Origin: CAYHOI01 sp964358175
GTDB taxonomy: Bacteria > Margulisbacteria > Riflemargulisbacteria > GWF2-35-9
Assembly: GCA_964358175.1 (NCBI GenBank)
Contig: CAYHOI010000012.1
Span: 1 to 32,516, forward strand
Direction of reading: 5' to 3'
Length of the DNA stretch: 32,516 nucleotides
The position numbers and the translations under genes are program-made. How positions within the stretch are numbered: the stretch's first letter is position 1; each line of letters opens with the position of its first letter. The notes under the pieces were generated by a model. It was not told the origin of the DNA. It did not search any database and saw nothing but the letters and a program-made list of their open reading frames with translations. Shown here piece by piece: positions 13,265 to 21,471 of this stretch.

Positions 13265-15868
13265 ATGGAAACCGCCTACGAACACAAAGCTGTTGAAGAA
13301 CGGTGGTACTCTTTCTGGGAAAATTCGGGTTTTTTTAAGCCAACTACTTCCGGAGAACCTCTTTCAATGGTCATTCCCCCTCCCAATGTTACGGGTGCAT
13401 TGCACATGGGGCATGCTCTTAACAATACGCTTCAAGATGTCGTGGCTCGTTATTACAGGCTTCGCGGAAGAAGTGTTCTTTGGATTCCTGGAACTGATCA
13501 TGCAGGGATTGCTACTCAAAATGTGGTTGAAAAACAACTTCGATCAGAAGGGCTTTCTCGGGAAATTCTGGGTCGCGACAAATTTGTTGAGCGTGTTTGG
13601 CTCTGGAAAAAACAGTATGGCGATACGATTACCCGACAACTTCGAAAATTAGGAACTTCCTTGGACTGGTCGCGTGAACGTTTCACCATGGATGAAGGCT
13701 GTAGTCTGGCCGTTCGAGAGAATTTTGTGAAGCTGTATCAAGACGGGTTAATCTATCGTGGCGAATATATCATCAATTGGTGTCCACGGTGTCAGACCGC
13801 GCTTTCAGATATCGAGGTCGAGCATTCTGACGCAGCAGGCCACTTGTGGCATATCCGATATCCTATATCTGGGGGGAAGAGCGAAGCATACATTATTGTC
13901 GCCACTACTCGCCCGGAGACCCTGTTTGGAGATATGGCTGTCGCTGTCAACCCACGGGACAAGAGGTACAAGAAATATCTGGGGAAGAAAGTACAGCTAC
14001 CGTTCTGTAATCGTGAAATTCCGGTTATTTCAGACGAACACGTAGATGCCAAATTCGGTACCGGCGCAGTTAAGGTGACACCCGCCCATGACCCTAATGA
14101 TTATCAGATTGCGGTTAGGCATGATTTGCCATTTCTCAAGGTGATGACCCTAAATGCGATGATGAATGATCAAGTTCCAGAGTCCTACCGAGGGCTTGAT
14201 CGCTATGACTGTCGCGAAAAGCTTGTTTCGGATTTAGGGGCAGCCGGATTTCTTGAAGAAACAGTTGATCACGCCCATTCGGTGGGGCACTGCTATCGTT
14301 GCCATACGGTCACTGAACCCTCGCTATCTAAACAATGGTTCGTGGCCATGGACAAATTAGCACAGAGATCTATCGATGTGGTTCAGTCTGATGAAATATC
14401 CTTTATTCCTGATCGTTGGAAAAACGTCTATTTTGAATGGATGCGCACCATTCGCCCTTGGTGCATTTCCCGACAAATTTGGTGGGGACATCGAATTCCT
14501 GTTTGGTATTGCGAAACGTGCGCCCAAGAAATTGTCTCAAAGGTAGATGTTAAACAATGCCCCCACTGTACGAGCACCCAGATTCATCAAGATGAGGATG
14601 TTTTGGATACATGGTTTTCTTCCGCATTATGGCCATTCTCCACGCTTGGCTGGCCAAATGTTACAGATGACCTGAAAACATATTACCCGACGACGGTGCT
14701 TATCACGGGCTATGATATTATTACCTTCTGGGTCTCGCGCATGATCACCATGGGACTTTATGCGATGAAGCGTATTCCCTTCTCCGATGTTTTTGTTCAT
14801 GGATTGGTTCGAGATGCCCAGGGGCGAAAAATGAGCAAATCTCTTGGAAACGTCGTAGACCCGCTTGTCCTCATTGAAGAAAAGGGTGCGGATGTCTTGC
14901 GATTTACGCTCTCAGCCCTCGTCACATCTGGCGGGCAAGACATACGATTGACGGATGACAAACTTGTCTCCAGTCGAAATTTCGTGAATAAATTGTGGAA
15001 TGTCTCCCGCTACATTCTTATGCAAACTCCCTCTTCCTACGCGGAGCTTGGCACCCAGGTGGTAGATAAGTGGATTCTGGCTAAACTCTCTGAAGTTAGT
15101 CGTGCTGTCAGTACTTATTATGAACATTACGACTTTAATTTCGCCATTGAAAAACTCTATGATTTCGTCTGGGGACAATTTTGTGACTGGTACATTGAGA
15201 TGACAAAACTCCACAAGGAGACCTCTCAGGCGACATCGATCTACGTCCTTAATGCAGTCTTGAAAATGCTCCATCCGATTATTCCTTTTATCACGGAGGA
15301 GCTTTGGCAAATGCTGAAAATACATCCTTTGTTTCCAGTTGAAGAAAGGATGTGCCCTTCTATTATGGTCAGCACATGGATGGAGCCCTCCCTGACAGAT
15401 CCTTCTTTGATGGAGGCAATGGCTCAACTACAAGAAATCACAAGGGTTGTTCGAAATCTTAAAGCCGAGATGAATGTGCCGTTGAGTAGCAAGGGAGTTC
15501 TTTTCATTAAGGGACAGGGGGCAAGGCAGAAATTAGAGATATTTGTGCCCTATATGCTCTTGTTGGCTCGATTAAGCGAGGTAACTTTTATAGATTCGGT
15601 TCCTCAACAAAAATATCTTTTTGGGGTTATCGGAGACTTGGAGATCTACCTTCCGCTAGAGGGACTTGTAAATATCGAGAAAGAGAAAGAACGACTTCTA
15701 AAAGAAATGATGCGTTTAGAGCAGGCTATTGAACATACCCAAAAGAAGCTTTCTGCACCAGGTTTCTCGCAAAAGGCACCTGAGGCCGTTGTGGCTCAAG
15801 AAAAGCAAACATTGGTGGAGCGACAAACTCAACTCCTTGCCATTCAGGAAAAGATCGACGGATTATAA
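13265..15868 (+). CDS. valS: Valyl-tRNA synthetase
   Basis: A class I aminoacyl-tRNA synthetase charging tRNA-Val, 867 residues, a usual length. Order: N-terminal EERWYSFWENSGFF, signature HMGH (47-50), the large CP1 editing insertion (about 190-370) that hydrolyses mischarged Thr-tRNA, zinc-knuckle-like C..C pairs (CYRCHT; CETC/CPHC), the KMSKS loop (522-526), the anticodon-binding helical domain, and a C-terminal coiled-coil (about 805-867) specific to ValRS. A TAGAAT hexamer lies just 8 nt before the ATG, and no Shine-Dalgarno is seen. folC follows after 5 nt, the valS-folC order common in Firmicutes. A tRNA-Val gene is elsewhere in the window (23752-23828). Confidence 0.97.
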   Translation: METAYEHKAVEERWYSFWENSGFFKPTTSGEPLSMVIPPPNVTGALHMGHALNNTLQDVVARYYRLRGRSVLWIPGTDHAGIATQNVVEKQLRSEGLSREILGRDKFVERVWLWKKQYGDTITRQLRKLGTSLDWSRERFTMDEGCSLAVRENFVKLYQDGLIYRGEYIINWCPRCQTALSDIEVEHSDAAGHLWHIRYPISGGKSEAYIIVATTRPETLFGDMAVAVNPRDKRYKKYLGKKVQLPFCNREIPVISDEHVDAKFGTGAVKVTPAHDPNDYQIAVRHDLPFLKVMTLNAMMNDQVPESYRGLDRYDCREKLVSDLGAAGFLEETVDHAHSVGHCYRCHTVTEPSLSKQWFVAMDKLAQRSIDVVQSDEISFIPDRWKNVYFEWMRTIRPWCISRQIWWGHRIPVWYCETCAQEIVSKVDVKQCPHCTSTQIHQDEDVLDTWFSSALWPFSTLGWPNVTDDLKTYYPTTVLITGYDIITFWVSRMITMGLYAMKRIPFSDVFVHGLVRDAQGRKMSKSLGNVVDPLVLIEEKGADVLRFTLSALVTSGGQDIRLTDDKLVSSRNFVNKLWNVSRYILMQTPSSYAELGTQVVDKWILAKLSEVSRAVSTYYEHYDFNFAIEKLYDFVWGQFCDWYIEMTKLHKETSQATSIYVLNAVLKMLHPIIPFITEELWQMLKIHPLFPVEERMCPSIMVSTWMEPSLTDPSLMEAMAQLQEITRVVRNLKAEMNVPLSSKGVLFIKGQGARQKLEIFVPYMLLLARLSEVTFIDSVPQQKYLFGVIGDLEIYLPLEGLVNIEKEKERLLKEMMRLEQAIEHTQKKLSAPGFSQKAPEAVVAQEKQTLVERQTQLLAIQEKIDGL

Positions 15869-15873
15869 ACAGT

Positions 15874-17064
15874 ATGGCGATGTCAGGGCTTTCTTTGAAA
15901 CTCTCACAATTGGCCAAATCACGAAAAATAGTTTTGTCTCTGGATAGAATGTGTGAAGCCCTTGATCGGCTGAAGCATCCAGAAGCATCCCTTCGATTTA
16001 TTCATGTGGCCGGCACCAATGGAAAAGGCACCACCTGCGACTTTATCGCCCAACTGCTGGAGTCTGAAGGTTATCGCGTCGGCCTCTATACCTCCCCACA
16101 TCTGATCTCTTACCAAGAGCGTTTTCAGATTAACGCTACGTCGATCACAGAAGAACACCTGGCCGCACTTATTGATGAGGTTGAAATTGCCCTCCCAGAG
16201 ATAGTGCTTACAGAGTTTGAAATACTTACCCTGACCGCCCTTCTTTATTTTGAACGCGAACAAGTTGACTATGTCGTTTGGGAAACGGGACTGGGTGGGC
16301 GATTGGATGCCACGAATATCGTTGTTCCTCTTGTGTCGGTTATTACGACCATTTCCTATGATCATCGAGATTACCTGGGTGAAACATTGGAAAAAATTGC
16401 GATGGAGAAGGCAGGGATCCTCAAGGAAGGCATTCCTTCGTTTATGTTTCAGGCGCAACCATCCATACAGTCCATTATTGATCTGATCGCCCGAAAGAAT
16501 AATTCACCATTGACTGTGGTGCCTGTATCGGGGGAAAGTTATTTGGTTCAAAATAAATCCTTGGCCTTGGAAGTTGCTTCTTTTTTGTTGCCTAGTCAGT
16601 CAGATGCCTTCGGAAAAAGAATTAAAACAATGAAAACTCGAATGCACTGTCGACTCCAAGTTTTAAGTGAAAAACCCGCTCTTCTGCTGGATGGGGCTCA
16701 TAATGAGGAGGGAATTGACCGATTGACATCCTATATCCGTGATCGTTACGGCAAGATGACCGTTCTTTATGGTGCCACTAGGCGTCCCGATGTGCAGGTT
16801 CTTTTGGGGAAACTGGCAAGCATTGCCTCAAGTCTATATCTATGTGAATTCTCCCATGATCGAGCTATTCCGCTGCGTGAGTATTCAAACATTCTTCCGA
16901 CTATGGTGCCGATTCATCTTATAGCCCTGCAAAACATTCCTTCACTTGTGAACAATATCCTTTCAGACAAAACGCAACGTATTTGTATGACAGGTTCATT
17001 CTATTTTCTGGGAGAAATTCTGGGGTTACCAACGATGGCATCTTTCTTAGCTGGAACGAAATAG
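15874..17064 (+). CDS. folC: Dihydrofolate synthase / folylpolyglutamate synthase
   Basis: A Mur-ligase-like ATP-dependent enzyme that adds glutamate to dihydropteroate and/or extends the polyglutamate tail of folates. The 396 residues show the P-loop GTNGKGTT (47-54), YTSPHL, WETGLGGRLDATN, the catalytic ISYDHRDYLG and EKAGILK with the carbamylated-type Lys, and C-terminal LLLDGAHNEEG. Some members also contain a dihydropteroate-binding segment, so monofunctional versus bifunctional activity cannot be decided here. It lies 5 nt downstream of valS, in the same operon. The stop is 15 nt from the stop of a convergent gene, with no clear terminator between. Confidence 0.94.
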   Translation: MAMSGLSLKLSQLAKSRKIVLSLDRMCEALDRLKHPEASLRFIHVAGTNGKGTTCDFIAQLLESEGYRVGLYTSPHLISYQERFQINATSITEEHLAALIDEVEIALPEIVLTEFEILTLTALLYFEREQVDYVVWETGLGGRLDATNIVVPLVSVITTISYDHRDYLGETLEKIAMEKAGILKEGIPSFMFQAQPSIQSIIDLIARKNNSPLTVVPVSGESYLVQNKSLALEVASFLLPSQSDAFGKRIKTMKTRMHCRLQVLSEKPALLLDGAHNEEGIDRLTSYIRDRYGKMTVLYGATRRPDVQVLLGKLASIASSLYLCEFSHDRAIPLREYSNILPTMVPIHLIALQNIPSLVNNILSDKTQRICMTGSFYFLGEILGLPTMASFLAGTK

Positions 17065-17079
17065 CTACAGGTTCACTTT

Positions 17080-17931
17080 CTAGTGCCTCCCAAATTTGCT
17101 GCGCAGTTTTTGCACTCTGGTAGAGGACGGAACAGGGAAGAGTTTTGTTTGATGAGTAGGTGTGCCAGGCTTCTTGTCGATAAACGTAGCGATTCGACCT
17201 AATCTTTTTTCTATTTCTCTGTTGAGTGAAGCAGGTTCTCCCGTTTTTCGATCTAACGATTCTGAAATAACCATGATGCGATGCACAATTTGTTCTTCCA
17301 GAGAGAGATCCATCACCTCATCCTCTTCGAGTTGAAAGACTTGATTCTGTTGATGATGTGAAGAGGAATCACTATCTTTTTCTTGCTGTTCAGCAGGCTT
17401 CTTGTCCTCTTTATTAAATCCGCCATGTTTATTGGAGTCCAAATTGGCATTTAAGAACGCTTCACCAAACTCTTCGGAAGATGGGGCTACAGTGGGGATG
17501 TCATCTTCATACATTTTTTGTTGAGCCAACATTTTGTTGATAAAATTCTGATCTTCAATCGAAGTGGAGAGAGATGCAGAAGTGCGATTTGCCTGTGCTG
17601 ACAGATCCGTGGAACGTGTTTGACCGGTTGTTTTTGTGCCCTCAGAAGAGCGTAGTTGTTGTTGACGTCGAAGATGATCCATGCGCTCCAGCTCTAAGTT
17701 GCTCAGACGTCGCCTGGTCTCTTCTGCTGAATTTTGTTGCGCCTTAAATGCTACAGGAGCCGAGAGTTCGGCGTTTTCATCAATGCTTTGCAACGCATGG
17801 AGTGTTTTGAGGATATTGGCAGAGTTGTCGAGATTCTTTTTTGTGGAGTTATCCAACGACAACAACTCTACTGGAGGGGGTTCCTCCCATGGGTGGTGTT
17901 GAGTAGTCTGGATAGGTGTTGGTTGTTCCAT
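17080..17931 (-). CDS. Hypothetical polar, probably disordered protein
   Basis: I do not recognise this 283-residue protein. It has no signal peptide or membrane segment. Residues 1-40 are Pro/His/Gln-rich, 60-110 form a charged, Arg/Gln-rich helix-prone stretch, 110-205 are low-complexity Ser/Asp/Glu/Gln/His, and 205-283 look more ordered, with an acidic patch EEDEVMDLSLEEQIVHRIM and a basic C-terminal tail. The composition suggests a long linker with a C-terminal interaction segment. It is transcribed alone on the minus strand, convergent with folC and divergent from the ytxH-like operon. Codon usage looks like that of its neighbours. A structural or flagellar/secretion accessory role is possible but unsupported. 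Confidence 0.6.
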   Translation of the reverse strand: MEQPTPIQTTQHHPWEEPPPVELLSLDNSTKKNLDNSANILKTLHALQSIDENAELSAPVAFKAQQNSAEETRRRLSNLELERMDHLRRQQQLRSSEGTKTTGQTRSTDLSAQANRTSASLSTSIEDQNFINKMLAQQKMYEDDIPTVAPSSEEFGEAFLNANLDSNKHGGFNKEDKKPAEQQEKDSDSSSHHQQNQVFQLEEDEVMDLSLEEQIVHRIMVISESLDRKTGEPASLNREIEKRLGRIATFIDKKPGTPTHQTKLFPVPSSTRVQKLRSKFGRH

Positions 17932-18004
17932 TCATATTAGAGTATGCCTCATTTGGGTGGGGTTTAAACATCATTTTTCTAAAGAGTGGTTCCTTCACCA
18001 ACCT

Positions 18005-18033
18005 TGACTTTGGTTATGGCGAGTCCTATACTT
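18005..18033 (+). promoter_or_regulatory. Sigma70-type promoter of the ytxH-to-mltG operon
   Basis: TTGACT (18005-18010) and TATACT (18028-18033) are separated by exactly 17 bp, close to consensus. The transcript would start near 18040 and reach a clear AAAGGAG before the ATG at 18086. Confidence 0.8.
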
Positions 18034-18085
18034 CCATTACTTCGAAAGGTTCGAGGTCATATTAGTCGTTGAAAGGAGCATCATC

Positions 18086-18376
18086 ATGGAAAAGGATAGT
18101 CATCGTGGATTGTATTTTATTGTAGGTGCCTTAGTGGGGGGTATTGTTGCAGCACTGTTTTCCCCAAAATCTGGCAAAGAAGCTCGGGAATTTTTGAAAA
18201 AGAAGCTACATGATTCAGAAGAAGTGCTCGATAAAACGAAACATTCAGCTGAGGAGCTTTATCACAAGACCAAGGATCAGATAGATCATATCATCGACAA
18301 TGTTTCACATACGATTGATGAGAAAACAAAGAATATCCTTCACAAGAAGGAAAAACAGGAAAAACAGAAGGAGTAG
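18086..18376 (+). CDS. YtxH-like membrane-anchored small protein
   Basis: A 96-residue protein with one N-terminal membrane helix (about 9-26, YFIVGALVGGIVAALFSP), directly followed by the YtxH-family motif SPKSGKEAR. A long charged amphipathic helix follows, ending in a Lys/Glu/Gln tail. YtxH proteins are general-stress-type membrane proteins of unknown molecular function in Firmicutes and others. A strong AAAGGAG lies 9 nt upstream of the ATG. It is the first gene after the promoter at 18005-18033, and the next gene begins 3 nt past the stop. Confidence 0.82.
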   Translation: MEKDSHRGLYFIVGALVGGIVAALFSPKSGKEAREFLKKKLHDSEEVLDKTKHSAEELYHKTKDQIDHIIDNVSHTIDEKTKNILHKKEKQEKQKE

Positions 18377-18379
18377 CTC

Positions 18380-18580
18380 GTGACAGAAACCATTCAGGTT
18401 CTGACGATTATCATTGATGTTTTGCTTGTTGCTTTTGTTTTTCTGTTGATTTTAATTGGCTGGAAATTATTTCGAGTTGTCAGTGCGTTTTCTCGTTTGT
18501 CACGCAATTTGTCGGATATGCGCTTCTGGTTTAATTTGGTGAAATCGATTCCCAGCGGTTGCAGGAAGAAAAAAGATTGA
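18380..18580 (+). CDS. Small single-pass membrane protein (DUF948-like)
   Basis: A 66-residue protein starting at GTG with GGAG 8 nt upstream. It has one hydrophobic helix (about 8-30), then a basic amphipathic segment and a Lys-rich end. YtxH-like genes are often followed by a DUF948-type single-pass protein, and this one fits that pattern in position and layout, though it is short. The function is unknown; a membrane-associated partner of the upstream YtxH-like protein is a reasonable inference. Confidence 0.6.
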   Translation: MTETIQVLTIIIDVLLVAFVFLLILIGWKLFRVVSAFSRLSRNLSDMRFWFNLVKSIPSGCRKKKD

Positions 18581-18587
18581 TTAAGTC

Positions 18588-18749
18588 ATGGTCATGAAAC
18601 TACCTTTACAGCTGACTTGTCTTTTTGTCCGTCTTCTGCGTTGTGGAATCTTTCACATAGCCGAACTATACGAAAGATTCCAAGCCTTGAAGCCAAATCA
18701 AAAATACTGCGTGATCTGTAAAGGTTATTTCGTTCCAATTCCTAATTGA
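18588..18749 (+). CDS. 53-residue small ORF coupled to alaS
   Basis: An ATG 7 nt after the upstream stop, with AGGAAG about 10 nt before it, opens a 53-residue frame: MVMKLPLQLTCLFVRLLRCG..., ending CVICKGYFVPIPN. Its TGA overlaps the alaS ATG (TGATG at 18747-18751), the usual sign of translational coupling. It has a hydrophobic, Leu/Cys-rich N-terminus and a C..C pair near the end. Without it the operon would have a 165-nt gap, whereas every other junction here is under 10 nt; that supports it being a real gene. I do not recognise a family. A second in-frame ATG is at 18594. Confidence 0.6.
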   Translation: MVMKLPLQLTCLFVRLLRCGIFHIAELYERFQALKPNQKYCVICKGYFVPIPN

Positions 18750-21070
18750 TGCGTTCCAGAGATATTCGGCAGGCTTTTTTAGAGTACTTTCGGTCTAATG
18801 GACATGTGATTCAGCGGAGTGCCTCGCTGGTTCCTGAAGATCGTACGGTTCTATTGACCATCGCAGGCATGCTCCCCTTTAAACCTTATTTTCTTGGCAA
18901 GAAACCCCCGCCGTTTTCCCGTGCAACCTCGGCACAAAAATGCATCCGAACCAATGATATTGACAACGTGGGCCGCACACCTCGACATCATACTTTCTTT
19001 GAAATGTTGGGTAATTTCTCCTTCGGTGATTATTTTAAGCAGGAGGCCATTCGGTATGGATGGGAGTTCTTGACACAAAATCTTCAGATTCCTCAGGAAA
19101 AACTTTTTATTACTGTTTTTAAGGAAGATGATGAGGCTGTAGGGTTGTGGCTTAAACATGTTCCAAAAAACCACATATTCAGGCTGGATGAGCACAGCAA
19201 TTTCTGGGCCTCTGGGCCAACGGGACCTTGCGGACCATGCTCTGAAATCTATTATGATTATGGCAAAGACCCTGAATGTGTCCATGTTGAGTGCAATCCC
19301 GGATGTGACTGTAATCGTTTTGTTGAAATCTGGAACTTGGTCTTTATGGAATTCAATCGCGATGAACAAGGACAACTCACCCCATTGCCCCAAAAGAACA
19401 TTGATACCGGCATGGGATTGGAGCGAATATCTTCCGTAATGCAGGGTGTTCGTTCGAACTTTGACACGGATCTTTTCACGCCCATTCTCGCCCACCTGAG
19501 AAAAATTTCGGGCATTTCAGGTGATCTAGCCTCAAGTGAATTTTCACGAAAGGTCATTGCCGACCATATTCGAGCCATGGTTTTTATGCTTGCAGATGGG
19601 ATCTATCCCAGCAACGAAGGCAGGGGATATATCCTCAAAAAAATCCTTCGCCGCGCTGTTCGTCATGGCAAACTTCTCGCAGTGAACACACCCTTTCTGG
19701 CTGATCTTGCCAAGGGGGTGATACAAGACTACGGGGAGTCCTATCAGGAACTTCGTGAAAACCAAAGCATGATTCTTGATGTGCTTGGATCCGAAGAGGA
19801 AAACTTTACCAAAACATTAGATTTCGGACTTACCCTTCTGGAGGACATTCTCAAGCGAGCCAGCGTTATAACCGGAGAGGATGCCTTCAAGCTCTTTGAT
19901 ACTTATGGGTTCCCCCTTGAGCTTACCCAAGAGATAGCTTCCGAAAAGAAGATTCCCGTGGACGTAGATGGTTTTATTGCACTGATGGAACAGCAAAAAG
20001 ACCGCGCCCGAACAGCTGCGACGTTTTATCAAAAGGATCCTTCTATGCCCCAAGACAAACCCAAAGGCGGAGAGGCGATTATCGCTAAAACGCAGGAGGA
20101 GCGTCTAAACATGGCACGCAATCATAGTTGCACCCATTTGTTGCAATCTGCGCTTCAGAAAATATTGGGGAAACATGTTGCACAATCTGGATCGCTGGTC
20201 TCCCCGGAGCGGCTCCGGTTTGATTTCAGCCATCCCAAAGCTTTAACGTCGGATCAACTAAGAGCTGTCGAAACATTGGTGAACACCTTCATCATGAATA
20301 ATATGCCGGTAACCATCGAGCATATGCCTTATGACAAAGCCATTTCGGCTGGCGCAATGGCACTTTTTGCGGAGAAATACGAGAATGAAGTCCGGGTCGT
20401 GACCATGGGGGATTGTTCGATGGAATTATGCGGAGGAACCCATGTCGAACATACCGGAGATATCGGTTCTTTTCTCATTACCGGTGAGGGCGCAATTAGC
20501 AATGGCGTCCGACGTATTGAGGCCGTGACGGGACTGGGTGCGCTCGTGCTGGTTCAAGATCGATTTCAAACCATTCAAATTCTTGAGCATAGCTATAAGA
20601 TTCCATTGAAGGAGCTTATTCCAAAACTGGACTCGATGAATCAAACCATAAAGCAACTTGAGAACACCCTCGAAAAGACTCGGAAGAATCAATTGTCCGA
20701 CAAAGTGGAGCAGAAAGCTAAGTCTGTTGTCTTGGATAAAACTGAAAAAGGAACTTCGTTTGTTCAGGAATTCAATGAGCCTTTTCAAACACAAGAGGAA
20801 TTGATGTTCTATAATTCTCTGCTAGCTTCGCGAATAAACGGAGTGACTTGTGCCAGTGGTACTTTTGGGAATAGCATCACGACAGTTGTCAACTTCGCGT
20901 CAACGTGGGCTGGAAACTCAAACGACGTTTTCGATAGACTTAAAAAGGAGATCCCACATAAAAAAATCTGGAAAAAAGAGTTTGAGATTAATATCATTTC
21001 AATCAATACTCCCGAAACTTACGGGGTGATTACCGATAAGTTGCAGCACATATTGAGAACAAGCACCTAA
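18749..21070 (+). CDS. alaS: Alanyl-tRNA synthetase with shortened editing region
   Basis: A class II synthetase charging tRNA-Ala, 773 residues against the usual 870 or so. The catalytic domain (1-420) is normal: FFEMLGNFSFGDYFK, GPTGPCGPCSEIYYD, RISSVMQGV, ADHIRAMVFMLADG and NEGRGYILKKILRRAVRHG. The editing zinc site is intact: His459 and His463 (HSCTH), Cys561 and His565 (CGGTH). The span from about 422 to 455, which normally holds some 140 residues including the FYAESGGQVGDxG barrel, is about 35 here. The C-terminal domain (565-773) has the usual length but lacks the GGGRPDMAQ-type motif. The frame is continuous, so this is not a frameshift. The upstream TTG (18746) is less likely than the ATG overlapping the small ORF. 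ruvX follows. Confidence 0.95.
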   Translation: MRSRDIRQAFLEYFRSNGHVIQRSASLVPEDRTVLLTIAGMLPFKPYFLGKKPPPFSRATSAQKCIRTNDIDNVGRTPRHHTFFEMLGNFSFGDYFKQEAIRYGWEFLTQNLQIPQEKLFITVFKEDDEAVGLWLKHVPKNHIFRLDEHSNFWASGPTGPCGPCSEIYYDYGKDPECVHVECNPGCDCNRFVEIWNLVFMEFNRDEQGQLTPLPQKNIDTGMGLERISSVMQGVRSNFDTDLFTPILAHLRKISGISGDLASSEFSRKVIADHIRAMVFMLADGIYPSNEGRGYILKKILRRAVRHGKLLAVNTPFLADLAKGVIQDYGESYQELRENQSMILDVLGSEEENFTKTLDFGLTLLEDILKRASVITGEDAFKLFDTYGFPLELTQEIASEKKIPVDVDGFIALMEQQKDRARTAATFYQKDPSMPQDKPKGGEAIIAKTQEERLNMARNHSCTHLLQSALQKILGKHVAQSGSLVSPERLRFDFSHPKALTSDQLRAVETLVNTFIMNNMPVTIEHMPYDKAISAGAMALFAEKYENEVRVVTMGDCSMELCGGTHVEHTGDIGSFLITGEGAISNGVRRIEAVTGLGALVLVQDRFQTIQILEHSYKIPLKELIPKLDSMNQTIKQLENTLEKTRKNQLSDKVEQKAKSVVLDKTEKGTSFVQEFNEPFQTQEELMFYNSLLASRINGVTCASGTFGNSITTVVNFASTWAGNSNDVFDRLKKEIPHKKIWKKEFEINIISINTPETYGVITDKLQHILRTST

Positions 21071-21078
21071 TCTTGAAA

Positions 21079-21471
21079 ATGCTCGGCATAGATTTTGGCA
21101 CCAAAACAATTGGCCTTGCCCTTTCGGATCCATCTTGTAAAATTGCATTTCCTTTTGACAATGTTCCGATTGCTCAGTCTTTGCAACACATTCAGAGAAT
21201 TCTTGATGAACAACCCATTGAAAAGATTATTTTAGGCAAGCCGCTCAATATGAAAGGGGAGTCTACCGCGATGACCCACACAGTAGAAAAATTTATGCAT
21301 CAGCTGGAATCAATCACCGATATTCCCATCGAATGGGTAGATGAAAGGCTTAGCTCCAAGCTTGCGGATCGTTCGTTTGCCCTAATGGGCGTAAATACCC
21401 GAGATCGTCGTGCCAAAAAGGATGCAAGCGAGGCTGCCATAATATTGCAAGGATATTTAGATCAACGCTAA
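21079..21471 (+). CDS. ruvX: Putative Holliday junction resolvase / rRNA-processing nuclease YqgF
   Basis: An RNase H-fold nuclease of the YqgF/RuvX family, involved in pre-16S rRNA 5' processing and possibly in Holliday-junction resolution. Features: MLGIDFGTKTIGLALSD with the first catalytic Asp, LGKPLNMKGE, WVDERLSS with the catalytic Glu, and the closing KKDASEAAIILQGYL with the last Asp. About 130 residues, normal. An in-frame TTG at 21073 would give MKMLGIDFG, which also fits the family; neither start has a Shine-Dalgarno. Its TAA overlaps the mltG ATG (TAATG). The alaS-ruvX-mltG order is well known from Firmicutes. Confidence 0.92.
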   Translation: MLGIDFGTKTIGLALSDPSCKIAFPFDNVPIAQSLQHIQRILDEQPIEKIILGKPLNMKGESTAMTHTVEKFMHQLESITDIPIEWVDERLSSKLADRSFALMGVNTRDRRAKKDASEAAIILQGYLDQR

